From contig NZ_MQWD01000001.1 of the NCBI RefSeq assembly GCF_002283365.1, positions 1,219,394-1,283,393 on the forward strand: a DNA stretch of 64,000 nucleotides, in the 5' to 3' direction. Shown here one piece after another: positions 9,042-18,948 of the stretch. Both the position numbers and the translations under genes were made by a program. A model generated the notes under the pieces. That model was not told the origin of the DNA. It saw nothing but the letters and a program-made list of their open reading frames with translations, and made no database searches. Each line of letters opens with the position of its first letter. The stretch's first letter is position 1. The stretch comes from Rubrivirga marina (GTDB lineage: Bacteria > Bacteroidota > Rhodothermia > Rhodothermales > Rubricoccaceae).

Positions 9042-9914
9042 CTACCGTGCGAGTCCGTCCACCTCGGCGACGAGGCGGGCGTAGCCGAGGCGCTCCATCG
9101 CCGCGCGGTGGTCGGCCACGACGCGGCGGGCCTGGGCCGGCGTGAGCTCGTCGCGCCACGAGCCCGACGTGCCGCGGCGGAAGAACGGGGCCTCCGCGAA
9201 GTCCGGCCGCTCGCGGAAGCCCTCCTCGGCCTCGCGCTTCCGGAGCCGCTCGAACCGCGCCGCCTCGACCGACCGGCGGACGCGGTCGGGGTCCGGCTCG
9301 ACGCCGCAGAAGCGGAGGGCCTCGGCGAACGTCCCGGCCGTGTCGACGAGGAGGTCCTCGTAGCGGACGACGTGGGCCGGCACGCCGGGCGCGTCGAGCC
9401 ACGACCGGACGTGCCCGCTCCACGAGCGGAGCGGCTCGGGCAGGACGCCTAGGAACCGGCCGCGCAGGCGGTTCAGCACGTACGCCTCGTCGGCCAGCAC
9501 CTCGATGGCCCGGTCCACGGTCCACCCGAAGAACGGGGCCGTCGAGGCCGCCACGTCGAGCGGGTTGCGGACGACGTAGAGCGCGCGGCCGGCGCCGGCC
9601 GGGAAGACTCGGTCGCCCCCGGCGGTCTCGACGTTCGCGCTGTGGACCTTCCCGAAGGTCGGGAGGTCGCGGGGGGCCACGTCGCGGGCGAGGAGCCGTG
9701 AGGCGGCCGGCCGGAAGGCCAGGATCTCGTCCTTGAGGAGCAGCGACGTGTCGACGCCGAGGAGGTCGTCGAGCGAGCGGAGGCCGGTGATCTGGACGCT
9801 CTTCCCGAGGTTGTTGAGGTCGAAGACGCCCTCGCCGAAGTAGCCCGCCAGGAGCGCCCGCGTCCACGTGTTGCCGGACTTCGGGTACGACGCGAGCCAG
9901 ACGACCTCGGCCAC
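9042..9914 (-). CDS. PAPS-dependent sulfotransferase of the lasso cluster
   Basis: A 290-residue protein with the sulfotransferase 5'-phosphosulfate loop YPKSGNTW at residues 10-17, the 3'-phosphate-binding segment VVRNPLDVAAS at 114-124 and the C-terminal RRGTSGSW (RxGxxGxW-type) at 246-253. These are the PAPS-binding elements of cytosolic sulfotransferases, so the reaction is transfer of sulfate from PAPS to an acceptor hydroxyl. It starts with GTG one base after the kinase stop codon and is third in a tight B1-kinase-sulfotransferase operon. The obvious acceptor in context is the lasso peptide, whose core has Tyr18 and several Ser/Thr. The enzyme class is secure; the acceptor is inference. 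Confidence 0.87.
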   Translation of the reverse strand: MAEVVWLASYPKSGNTWTRALLAGYFGEGVFDLNNLGKSVQITGLRSLDDLLGVDTSLLLKDEILAFRPAASRLLARDVAPRDLPTFGKVHSANVETAGGDRVFPAGAGRALYVVRNPLDVAASTAPFFGWTVDRAIEVLADEAYVLNRLRGRFLGVLPEPLRSWSGHVRSWLDAPGVPAHVVRYEDLLVDTAGTFAEALRFCGVEPDPDRVRRSVEAARFERLRKREAEEGFRERPDFAEAPFFRRGTSGSWRDELTPAQARRVVADHRAAMERLGYARLVAEVDGLAR

Positions 9915-9915
9915 G

Positions 9916-10863
9916 TCAGCCCTCGGCCACGGCCGCCAGCTGGCGCTCGATGGCGTCGGCGACGGCCTCGACCGTCTCGCCGGGCGTCGGCCGGTCGAGC
10001 TGAACGATCGGGACAGCCCCCGCCAGCCGCGCGGTCCACGCGAAGTGCTCGGCCTGGAGCCCGGCCCCGTTCACCATCCGGCGGCGGTACGTCTGGAGGA
10101 GGAGGGCCTGCACGGCGTCGTGCGCCCCCAGCCGCTCGGCCCGAATGGCCGGGGCGTCGCCGCTAGAGGCCGTTGATCGGTAGGCGTTCAGGACCACGAC
10201 GAGCCGGAGGGGCGCGGGCTCCGACCGGAACGCGGGCGCGCGGTAGAGATACTTCCGCCGGCCCTCCCGGAGCGGCGCGAGGTCGTCCGGCGCTTCGCCG
10301 AGGCGGACGACGGCGTCCTCCCACAGCCGGAGCGTGGGGTAGCCCGAGAGGACCTCCGGCCCGGCGTCGCCGAAGTGGACGACCGTCTTGTCGTCGCTGA
10401 GGACGGGGTGCCCGCGGTGGGCCAGCTCGGCGAGCGTCGTGCTCTTGCCGGCGCCCGAGACGCCGGCCACGGCCACGGCCCCGTGCTCGGTCGCCACGGC
10501 GCACCCGTGGAGCACGAACATCTGCCGCTGGTGGAGCACGGCGCCCAGCGTCGAGCCGAACAGGAAGGCCCGCACGTCGGCGTCGGTCCCGCCGGTCGGC
10601 TCGACGACCACCTCGCGGCCGTCGTCGTGGACGAGGTAGCGGGCCACGCCGGGGATCTCGTGGCGCCACGCGCCCGGCCGGGCCGCCCACGTCACGCGCT
10701 GCTCCCGTGGCTCGCCGATGCGGTCGGGCACGGCGCCGCGCACGACGCGGAGGTCGGGCGCGGTCGCGGCCACCTCGGGCGGCGCCTCGCCCAACTCGGG
10801 GAGCGGCCAGTCCGACGCGACGTGGAGCCCGTAGGCGACGTAGTGATGCGGGGCGTCGCTCAC
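9916..10863 (-). CDS. HPr-kinase-like lasso peptide kinase
   Basis: A 315-residue protein whose C-terminal half is an HPr kinase/phosphorylase-like domain: Walker A GVSGAGKST at 134-142, followed by SDDKTVVHF at 156-164. The N-terminal ~110 residues (AYGLHVASDWPLPEL) are the usual extra domain of the stand-alone HprK-like proteins found beside lasso and other RiPP genes. A paeninodin-cluster homologue phosphorylates the C-terminal Ser of its precursor; the precursor here also ends in Ser. The GTG start overlaps the B1 stop by four bases (GTGA), so it is translationally coupled to B1. True HPr kinase is unlikely because there is no PTS gene nearby and the length and N-terminus differ. Confidence 0.85.
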   Translation of the reverse strand: MSDAPHHYVAYGLHVASDWPLPELGEAPPEVAATAPDLRVVRGAVPDRIGEPREQRVTWAARPGAWRHEIPGVARYLVHDDGREVVVEPTGGTDADVRAFLFGSTLGAVLHQRQMFVLHGCAVATEHGAVAVAGVSGAGKSTTLAELAHRGHPVLSDDKTVVHFGDAGPEVLSGYPTLRLWEDAVVRLGEAPDDLAPLREGRRKYLYRAPAFRSEPAPLRLVVVLNAYRSTASSGDAPAIRAERLGAHDAVQALLLQTYRRRMVNGAGLQAEHFAWTARLAGAVPIVQLDRPTPGETVEAVADAIERQLAAVAEG

Positions 10864-11144
10864 GCCGGCTCGATCATGCCGCGGTCGAGGAGGTCGGCGA
10901 GGAAGGCCCAGGTGGCCGCCTCTGCCTCGGCGGGCTCGACGGCGAAGTGGCGCGGGAGGTCGGCGGCGATCTCGGCCGGCGTCGCCGGCGCGTCGAGGAG
11001 GCCCCATATGTGCGTGCCGACCTCGTTGAGCCCGTAGTACTGGCCGCCCTCGACGTCGAGCATCACGGCCGTCCCGTTGACGTCGGCGTGCATGGCGCGG
11101 TCGGACCGGCGGAGTGGGGTGTCGGGTGGGAGAGTGGTGGGCAT
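10860..11144 (-). CDS. PqqD-like RiPP recognition protein (lasso B1)
   Basis: A 94-residue PqqD-family protein: VNGTAVMLDVEGGQYYGLNEVGTHIWGLLD is the typical winged-helix RiPP recognition element, followed by the ExxxxxLxxxFxVE helix region. In lasso systems this B1 protein binds the leader peptide (WxxP motif) and delivers it to the B2 protease and the cyclase. It is the first gene of the B1-kinase-sulfotransferase operon and overlaps the kinase gene by four bases. No pqqA, pqqC or pqqE genes are nearby, so a role in PQQ synthesis is rejected. Start ATG 11144. Confidence 0.88.
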   Translation of the reverse strand: MPTTLPPDTPLRRSDRAMHADVNGTAVMLDVEGGQYYGLNEVGTHIWGLLDAPATPAEIAADLPRHFAVEPAEAEAATWAFLADLLDRGMIEPA

Positions 11145-11326
11145 CGCGAAGAGGGACGGAGGACGAACCTAGCTCGAACTGGCTGCCCATAGGAACGGGG
11201 CGCGGCGTTTCGTGGGATCATGCGACCGGCTTCAGTCGGTCGAAACAAGGCCGTGGTCTGCGACTGGCAGAGCGTGGGGAGGCGCCGCGGTGCCGGGCGT
11301 ACCATGCCGCGTCCGCCCGCTCTCCC
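11145..11326. promoter_or_regulatory. Divergent promoter region between lasso B1 and B2
   Basis: A 182-bp gap separates the divergent B1 (minus) and B2 (plus) genes. On the minus strand TAGGTTCG (11164-11171) is one change from TAnnTTTG and sits 20 bases before the B1 ATG. I see no clear element for the plus strand and no convincing second precursor reading frame. Confidence 0.4.
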
Positions 11327-11791
11327 GTGCTGCTGCCCCGGTTTCGAGGCGCCCTCCGCCTGTCCCCGTCCGAGCTCGCCCGCGTGGTCGAGGCGGTCGT
11401 GCTGTTCCACGGGTTCAGGGTCGCGCTCCGCGTCGTGTCGGGCGCGCGGCTCGTGCGGTGGCTCGGCGCACGTGGGCCGCAGGACACGCCGCCCGAGGCG
11501 CTGCCGTCGGGCGTCGTCGAGGTCCGGCGGGCGCTGCGGCGGGCGAGCCGGCGGCACGCCAACACGTGTCTCGCGCAGGCGCTCGCCGGGCGCGTGATGC
11601 TCCGCCGCCGCGGCCTCCCGTCCACGCTCTCACTCGGCGCGCGGAAGGAGGGCGAGCGGCTGGCCTTCCACGCGTGGCTCCGGGCGGGCGGGCTGCTCCT
11701 CAACCCCGGCGGTGGCCCGCGCGACTACGCCGTACTCGCCACGTTCCACGACGCGCCCCGCCTCGACGACCGCGCGACCGAGGCGGGCTAG
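11327..11791 (+). CDS. Lasso peptide leader protease (B2)
   Basis: A 154-residue protein of the lasso B2 (transglutaminase-like) family: LSPSELARVVEAV near the N-terminus, the catalytic Cys81 in ANTCLAQALAGRVML and His115 in LAFHAWLRAGG. B2 cuts the precursor after the leader, using B1 as specificity subunit. GTG 11327 is chosen because it gives the usual family length; the frame is open further upstream, but that part has no family-like sequence. The gene is divergent from B1. Its TAG shares the bases CTAG (11788-11791) with the stop of the convergent MFS gene. The third residue of the Cys-His-Asp triad is not obvious. Confidence 0.85.
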   Translation: MLLPRFRGALRLSPSELARVVEAVVLFHGFRVALRVVSGARLVRWLGARGPQDTPPEALPSGVVEVRRALRRASRRHANTCLAQALAGRVMLRRRGLPSTLSLGARKEGERLAFHAWLRAGGLLLNPGGGPRDYAVLATFHDAPRLDDRATEAG

Positions 11792-13116
11792 GCCGGGGCG
11801 GGCCGAGCGTCCGGCGGTTCCAGGTCTTCGAGGCTGCCGAGGCGCCGGAGGGGCGGCCAGATCGCCGCCGCCGCCGCGACCGTCACGAGCGTCAGCACGC
11901 CGCCCAGCGCGACGGTCGCCACGCTCCCGATGAGGCTTGCGACGACGCCCGACTCGAGCTCGCCGATCTCGTTGCTCGTCCCGATAAAGACGGCGTTGAC
12001 GGCCGCCACGCGCCCCCGCATCGCGTCCGGTGTGAGGAGCTGGAGGACCGTCGACCGGATGACGACCGAGACGTTGTCGGCCGCGCCGATGCAGAACAGG
12101 GCCGCCAGCGAGAGCGGGTAGCTCGTCGAGAGGCCAAACACAATCGTTGCCAGCCCGAACGCCGCGACGGCGACGAGGAGGGCGCGCCCGGCCTTCCGCA
12201 TCGGCGGGAGAAGCGCAAGAGCGAGGCCCATCGTGATCGCCCCGAGCGACGGCATCGCGCGCATCCACCCGAACCCCGTCGCGCCGACGCCGAGCACGTC
12301 AGTCGCGTAGACCGGCAGCAGCGCCACGGCCCCGCCGAACAAGACGGCCACCATGTCGAGCGTGATCGTCGAGAGGATCACCGGCTGGCGGCGGACGAAT
12401 CGCGCGCCCTCGATGAGGCTCGCCCATGACCGCTTCTCGGTGCTCCGTGCCTGCGGTGTCGGCACGACGAAGAGGAGGCAGCCGAACAGGACGAGGCTGG
12501 AGGCCGCGTCGAGGAGGTAGACCACGCCTGGGCTGTAGACCGCGAGGAGCACGCCGCCTGCGAGGGGGCCGAGCGTGGCCGAGAGCTGGAACGCCACGCT
12601 CCGCCACATCGCCGCGTTCGCGAAGACGGGCGCCGGCACGAGCCCGGTCACGATGGCCTGCGCCGCCGGCCAGCCGACAGCCCGGAAGGTGCCGGTCCCG
12701 AGCAGGAACGCGTACGTCAGAGCGATCGGGCCGTCCGTGAACGAGACCCACGCGAGTCCGACGCCGGACAGCGCGAGGCCGACCTGTGCGATCTGGATGA
12801 GCCCCTTCCGCGGGTACCGGTCGGCGGCGGCGCCGGCCGGCAGCGCCAGCAGCAAGACGGGGAGTGCGAGGACGAGCCCGATGAGGCCGAGGCTCAGCGG
12901 GGTCTGGGTCCGTTGGTAGACCTCCCAGCCGACGGCGACCGTCCGCATCTGGTTGCCGGCGTTCGAGACCAGGCTGCCGGCGAGGTAGAGGAGAAAGCCG
13001 GGCCGGCGGAGCGACGCCAGCGGGTCCGGCTTGCCCAGTGCGCGGCCCGACTGGTGGAGCGCCTCGGCGGGCGCCTCGGGAGCCGAGGGGCGTCGGTGTT
13101 CGTCGGGGGTCTCCAC
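11788..13116 (-). CDS. MFS exporter (EntS-like)
   Basis: A 442-residue major facilitator protein with about 12 hydrophobic segments beginning at LASLRRPGFLLYLAGSLVSNAGNQM, and the loop 2-3 motif GAAADRYPRKG. The pattern (R..F..yl.g...S..G..m..va..w..Y..T.s) is that of the EntS/siderophore-exporter type MFS. Start GTG 13116 follows a long proline- and arginine-rich frame with no family character. It converges with B2, sharing a four-base CTAG stop overlap, and is a plausible exporter for the mature lasso peptide because no ABC transporter gene (lasso D) is present. That assignment is inference; general drug or metabolite export is equally possible from sequence. Confidence 0.8.
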   Translation of the reverse strand: METPDEHRRPSAPEAPAEALHQSGRALGKPDPLASLRRPGFLLYLAGSLVSNAGNQMRTVAVGWEVYQRTQTPLSLGLIGLVLALPVLLLALPAGAAADRYPRKGLIQIAQVGLALSGVGLAWVSFTDGPIALTYAFLLGTGTFRAVGWPAAQAIVTGLVPAPVFANAAMWRSVAFQLSATLGPLAGGVLLAVYSPGVVYLLDAASSLVLFGCLLFVVPTPQARSTEKRSWASLIEGARFVRRQPVILSTITLDMVAVLFGGAVALLPVYATDVLGVGATGFGWMRAMPSLGAITMGLALALLPPMRKAGRALLVAVAAFGLATIVFGLSTSYPLSLAALFCIGAADNVSVVIRSTVLQLLTPDAMRGRVAAVNAVFIGTSNEIGELESGVVASLIGSVATVALGGVLTLVTVAAAAAIWPPLRRLGSLEDLEPPDARPAPA

Positions 13117-13243
13117 GTGCGGCCGCCAACGCCGGCCGGGGTGCCGCGTTCGGGCCCCGCCGTGCGCGCTCGGTGAATGCGCGGATCTCGGGCACATGGC
13201 TCGCCAGGAGGCCGTTCCTTGGGAGAAACGCCCGAACTGCCCC

Positions 13244-14476
13244 ATGTCCGAAGCCGTCGCCTTCGACGTCGAGCGCCTCCGCGCCGACTTCCCCATCCTC
13301 CAGCGGACCGTCTACGACGGCACGCCGCTGGTCTACCTCGACAACGCCGCGACGACGCAGAAGCCGCGCGCCGTGCTCGACCGGCTCGCGGCGTACTACG
13401 CCAACGAGAACGCCAACGTCCACCGCGGCGTCCACTTCTTGAGCGCGGAGGGGACCGAGAACTACGAGACGGCGCGGCGGAGCGTCCAGCGGTTCCTCGG
13501 CGCCGCGCACGCCCACGAGGTCGTGTTCACGCGGGGGACGACCGAGGCCATCAACCTCGTCGCGCACGGGTTCGCGAGCCGGCTCCGTGAGGGCGACGAG
13601 GTCGTCGTCTCGGCCCTCGAGCACCACGCCAACATCGTCCCGTGGCAGATGGCGTGCGAGCGGTCGGGCGCGACGCTCCGCGTGATCCCGGCGCTCGACT
13701 CGGGCGACCTCGACCTCCACCGCCTCGGCGACGTGATCTCGACGCGGACGAGGCTGGTCGCCGTGACGCACACGTCGAACGCGCTCGGGACCGTCAACGA
13801 CCTCCGCCCGATCGTCGAGGCGGCGCGGGCCGTCGACGCCGCCGTCCTCATAGACGGGGCGCAGGCCGCGCCGCACGCGCCGGTCGACGTCCAGGCACTC
13901 GGGGCCGACTTCTTCGTGTTCTCGGGCCACAAGACGTTCGGCCCGACCGGCATCGGCGCGCTGTGGGGTCGCGAGGCGTGGCTCGAGGCCCTCCCGCCGT
14001 ACCAGGGCGGCGGCGACATGATCGACCGCGTCACGTTCGAGCGGACGACCTATGCCGGCCTGCCGGCCAAGTTCGAGGCCGGCACGCCGCACGTGGCCGG
14101 GGGCATCGGCCTCGGGACGGCGCTCGACTACCTGATGGAGATCGGGATGGACGCCGTCGCCGCCTACGAAGACGGGCTGATCGCCTATGCCGAGGAGCGG
14201 TTGGCGGAGGTCGACGGCCTCCGCTTTATCGGGACGCCCCAGCGGCGGGCCGGCGCGATCTCATTCCTCCTCGACGGCATCCACCCGTACGACGCGGGGA
14301 CGGTCCTCGACCGGCTCGGAATCGCCGTCCGCACCGGCCAGCACTGCGCGCAGCCGGTCATGGACCGGTTCGGCATCGACGGGACCATCCGCGCCTCGTT
14401 CGCCTTCTACAACACCCGCGCCGACGTCGACGCGCTCGTCGACGGGCTCGCTAAGGTCCAGGCGCTCTTCGGGTGA
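13244..14476 (+). CDS. sufS: Cysteine desulfurase SufS
   Basis: A 410-residue class V aminotransferase-fold protein. YLDNAATTQKP at the N-terminus, HHANIVPWQ, the PLP-lysine segment FSGHKTFGPTGIGALWGR and the catalytic Cys in RTGQHCAQPVM identify a group II (SufS) desulfurase. It removes sulfur from cysteine and hands persulfide to SufE for Fe-S cluster assembly. Start ATG 13244 gives the usual N-terminus (VERLRADFPIL). sufE follows 85 bases downstream. The gene is divergent from the MFS exporter and has no visible link with the lasso genes. Confidence 0.95.
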   Translation: MSEAVAFDVERLRADFPILQRTVYDGTPLVYLDNAATTQKPRAVLDRLAAYYANENANVHRGVHFLSAEGTENYETARRSVQRFLGAAHAHEVVFTRGTTEAINLVAHGFASRLREGDEVVVSALEHHANIVPWQMACERSGATLRVIPALDSGDLDLHRLGDVISTRTRLVAVTHTSNALGTVNDLRPIVEAARAVDAAVLIDGAQAAPHAPVDVQALGADFFVFSGHKTFGPTGIGALWGREAWLEALPPYQGGGDMIDRVTFERTTYAGLPAKFEAGTPHVAGGIGLGTALDYLMEIGMDAVAAYEDGLIAYAEERLAEVDGLRFIGTPQRRAGAISFLLDGIHPYDAGTVLDRLGIAVRTGQHCAQPVMDRFGIDGTIRASFAFYNTRADVDALVDGLAKVQALFG

Positions 14477-14561
14477 CGCGTGGGGGGGCGAGCCCGTCGC
14501 ATCGGACCGGGTGCCCGCCTCGCCGCGTCTGTTTGCTCCATCCCCGGTACTCTCGACCCCC

Positions 14562-14975
14562 ATGTCCGAAGCCGACCGCCGCCAGCAGGCCCTCGTCGAC
14601 GAGTTCGCGTTCCTCGACGACTGGATGCTCCGGTTCCAGCAGGTCATCGAGCACGGGGAGGCGATGGAACCACTGGACGGCGCGCTCAAGACCGACGACC
14701 GGCTCGTCCGCGGCTGCCAGTCGCGCGTGTGGCTCGACGCGGGCTCCGAGGCGGGCACCTTCCATGTCCGCGCCGACTCCGACAGCCAGCTCGTCCGCGG
14801 CCTGGCATCGCTCCTCGTCCGCGTCTACGACGGCCTGCCGGCAGAGGAAGCCGCGTCGGCGGAGCTGTGGTTCCCGTCGGAGATCGGGCTCGACGAGCAC
14901 CTCTCACCGAACCGGGCCAACGGGCTCGACGCCATGCGTCGCGCCATCCAGTCGGCTGCTGGGGGCGCGGTTTAG
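14562..14975 (+). CDS. sufE: SufE sulfur-acceptor protein
   Basis: A 137-residue SufE-family protein: VDEFAFLDDWMLRFQQVIEHG, then DRLVRGCQSRVWL with the sulfur-accepting Cys in the conserved GCQS, and LSPNRANGL near the C-terminus. It takes persulfide from SufS and stimulates its activity. Start ATG 14562. It lies directly downstream of sufS on the same strand; no sufBCD genes are in the window. Confidence 0.95.
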   Translation: MSEADRRQQALVDEFAFLDDWMLRFQQVIEHGEAMEPLDGALKTDDRLVRGCQSRVWLDAGSEAGTFHVRADSDSQLVRGLASLLVRVYDGLPAEEAASAELWFPSEIGLDEHLSPNRANGLDAMRRAIQSAAGGAV

Positions 14976-15049
14976 GGGCGCGATCGGGTCGGCGTCGGTC
15001 GAGGGTCCGGGGCGGCGCCCTATCCTCAGGCGGCCCCGCCCTCGCTCGC

Positions 15050-15406
15050 ATGCAGCCCGCCTATCGCTACCACGCCGTCGTCGCGTCCGTGTACGACGGG
15101 GACACCTTCCGCGCCAATGTCGACCTCGGCTTCATGACGTGGATCAAAAACGTCAACTTCCGGATGTTCGGGATCGACACGCCCGAGCTCCGCGGCGTCC
15201 CGGCCGCTGAGAAGGAGGCGGGCTACGCCGCCCGCGACCGGGTCCTCGAGCTGATGCCGGTCGGCGCCGAGGTCCTCATCGAGTCGACGAAGGTCGGCAA
15301 GTACGGCCGGTACCTCGCCGACGTGTACCGCGAGATCGACGGCGTGGAGGTCCACGTCAACCAGACACTGATTGACGAGGGCCACGCCGTCCCGTACCTC
15401 GTCTAG
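15050..15406 (+). CDS. Thermonuclease-family (SNase-like) protein
   Basis: A 118-residue protein with the staphylococcal nuclease core: VVASVYDGDTFRANVDLGF, FRMFGIDTPELRG and VGKYGRYLADVY, carrying the expected acidic calcium ligands (DGDT, IDTPE) and an Arg in KYGRYLA. It has no signal peptide, so a cytoplasmic SNase-like endonuclease is implied. It is short for the family but contains the full OB-fold core. Start ATG 15050. It ends three bases before the convergent ogt remnant; there is no operon partner. Confidence 0.85.
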   Translation: MQPAYRYHAVVASVYDGDTFRANVDLGFMTWIKNVNFRMFGIDTPELRGVPAAEKEAGYAARDRVLELMPVGAEVLIESTKVGKYGRYLADVYREIDGVEVHVNQTLIDEGHAVPYLV

Positions 15407-15409
15407 CCT

Positions 15410-15891
15410 CTAGAAGAGACTCCGTTGGCGGCTTTCGAGGGCGAGGAGCGATCGCTTCCGCTCGAGCCCGCCGGCGTAGCCCACGAGCGACCCGTCGGAC
15501 CCGATCACACGGTGGCACGGGACGATCACGGCCACCGGGTTCTGCCCGTTCGCCGCGCCGACGGCCTGCGCGGCTCGGGGCATCCCGATCTGCGCCGGCC
15601 GTCGGCGCCGTAGCTCAGCGTCGCGCCATGCGGGATCTCGCGGAGCGCGGCCCAGACGCGCTCCTGGAACGGCGTCCCGCCCGGCCGGACCGGCACGTCG
15701 AACGCGACCGGCTCGCCGTCGAAGTAGGCCGCAAGCTGGCGGCGGGCCGCGTCGAGGATGGCGTCGGCGCCCTCGGGTCCGTCCGCCTCGGCGTCGAGGC
15801 GGACGGGGTCGAACGAAGCGGCCGTGAGCGCCTCGCCGTCGGAGACGAGGCGGAGCGGGCCGAGCGGCGTGTCGAGTGTGGCGTGGGGCAC
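15410..15891 (-). pseudogene. ogt: Frameshifted methylated-DNA-protein cysteine methyltransferase (ogt)
   Basis: The N-terminal part starting [20 protein letters not shown] runs to [21 protein letters not shown] in one frame. The conserved continuation [18 protein letters not shown] and the active-site PCHRV, then [16 protein letters not shown], lie in another frame ending at TAG 15410. The break is near 15600-15620 at TACGGCGCCGACGGCCGG, where the normal YGExAxxIG would need one base more or two fewer. All catalytic parts (PCHRV Cys included) are otherwise intact. This is either a recent inactivating frameshift or an assembly error in a GC-rich run. An intact gene would repair O6-alkylguanine by suicidal methyl transfer. 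Confidence 0.85.
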
Positions 15892-15987
15892 GGGCCGAAG
15901 CTAGCGCGCGGGCGGCGACGCCCCCTTGTCGTACCCCTGCAACAACGCGCCCCGCCGACGGCGATCGCCAGCGGGGCGCGAGTCGGG

Positions 15988-16007
15988 CCGCCTCGGTGCC
16001 GAGGCGG
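15988..16007 (-). terminator. Hairpin downstream of glutamine synthetase III
   Basis: CCGCCTCGG and CCGAGGCGG form a 9-bp palindrome with a two-base centre, about 45 bases past the glutamine synthetase stop on the minus strand. No T-run follows. It belongs to a set of CCGCCTCGG-armed intergenic hairpins in this window. Confidence 0.45.
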
Positions 16008-16050
16008 GCGGGGCAGGAGGAACCGGGCCGGGCGTCCCCCCGCCTCAGTC

Positions 16051-18207
<2,157 letters not shown>

Positions 18208-18239
18208 CGCGGTGGGGCGGGGAGGGGGCGAGAGGGTCG

Positions 18240-18255
18240 GCCTCGGGGCCGAGGC
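18240..18255 (-). terminator. Hairpin between Lrp gene and glnN
   Basis: GCCTCGGGGCCGAGGC is a perfect palindrome in the 68-bp gap between the Lrp stop and the glnN start. It may attenuate read-through from lrp into glnN. No T-tract is present. Confidence 0.35.
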
Positions 18256-18275
18256 GGGCGGGGCGGAGGCGCCGG

Positions 18276-18758
18276 CTAGTCGTCGAGGGGCGGGAGCGTC
18301 ATGGGCTCGGCGCGGAGGTAGGCCGTCTCCTTGTGGGTCGTCAGGACGAGGCTCGTCCGCGTGCCGCGGACGCCGGGGACGGCCTGGATCGTGGCGAGGA
18401 GCCGCTCGAGCGCCGTCGTCGTCCGGACACGAACCTTCAGGACGTGCGAGCCGTCGCCGGTGACCGAGTGGAGCTCCTGGACCTCGTCGAGCGCCGTGAC
18501 GGTCTTGACGAACTCGCCGTAGTGCTCGCTCCCGGTCGACTGGACGAACACGAAGGCCATGACGTCGTGGCCGAGCCGCTTGGCATCGACGGTCCCGTGG
18601 AAGCCAGTGAGGACGCCGCGGGCCTCGAGCTTCCGCATCCGGTCGGAGACGGACGGGATCGAGAGGCCGACGGCCTCGGCGATGTCCTTCCGTTTGATCC
18701 GGCCCTCGCGCTGGAGGAGGTCGAGGATTTGGGCGTCGATGGCGTCGATCTTGTCCAC
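18276..18758 (-). CDS. Lrp/AsnC-family transcriptional regulator
   Basis: A 160-residue protein. Residues 1-60 ([50 protein letters not shown]) are the AsnC-type HTH. Residues ~65-150 are the RAM ligand/oligomerisation domain (VMAFVFVQS ... [21 protein letters not shown]). GTG 18758 is chosen because it gives the standard N-terminus; the frame upstream is low-complexity. It probably senses an amino acid and controls nitrogen genes; glnN directly downstream is the natural target. That link is inference from position. Confidence 0.88.
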   Translation of the reverse strand: MDKIDAIDAQILDLLQREGRIKRKDIAEAVGLSIPSVSDRMRKLEARGVLTGFHGTVDAKRLGHDVMAFVFVQSTGSEHYGEFVKTVTALDEVQELHSVTGDGSHVLKVRVRTTTALERLLATIQAVPGVRGTRTSLVLTTHKETAYLRAEPMTLPPLDD

Positions 18759-18866
18759 GAGTGGGGTCCGTAGGAATTGGGGGCGCTGGAGGAACCTACC
18801 CCAAGGCTTCGGCCGCTTTCCAGATCGTAGCCTCATTTTTTTACGTCAGGCTGAGACTTCATGCTC

Positions 18867-18878
18867 GGAAGCGCTTTC
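18867..18878. promoter_or_regulatory. CRE-like palindrome GGAAGCGCTTTC
   Basis: GGAAGCGCTTTC lies between the divergent Lrp and TM2-like genes and is a one-base variant of the palindrome found at the alginate promoters (19802, 40019, 49838). The GCGC centre with flanking A/T is typical of LacI-family operators. Which of the two neighbouring genes it serves is unclear. Confidence 0.4.
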
Positions 18879-18948
18879 TCTCCGTCAGCGCCGACGTAAC
18901 CCGTTTGGGGACGCGGCACGTACGGCGCTACCCCCACCCTCCAGACCC

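Noticed and set aside
9916..10863. Genuine HPr kinase/phosphorylase of a PTS
   Set aside because: No PTS components nearby; it is coupled to the lasso B1 gene and carries the N-terminal domain of the RiPP-linked group.
10860..11144. PQQ biosynthesis because of the PqqD-like protein
   Set aside because: No pqqA, B, C or E genes are present, and the neighbours are lasso B2, cyclase and kinase.
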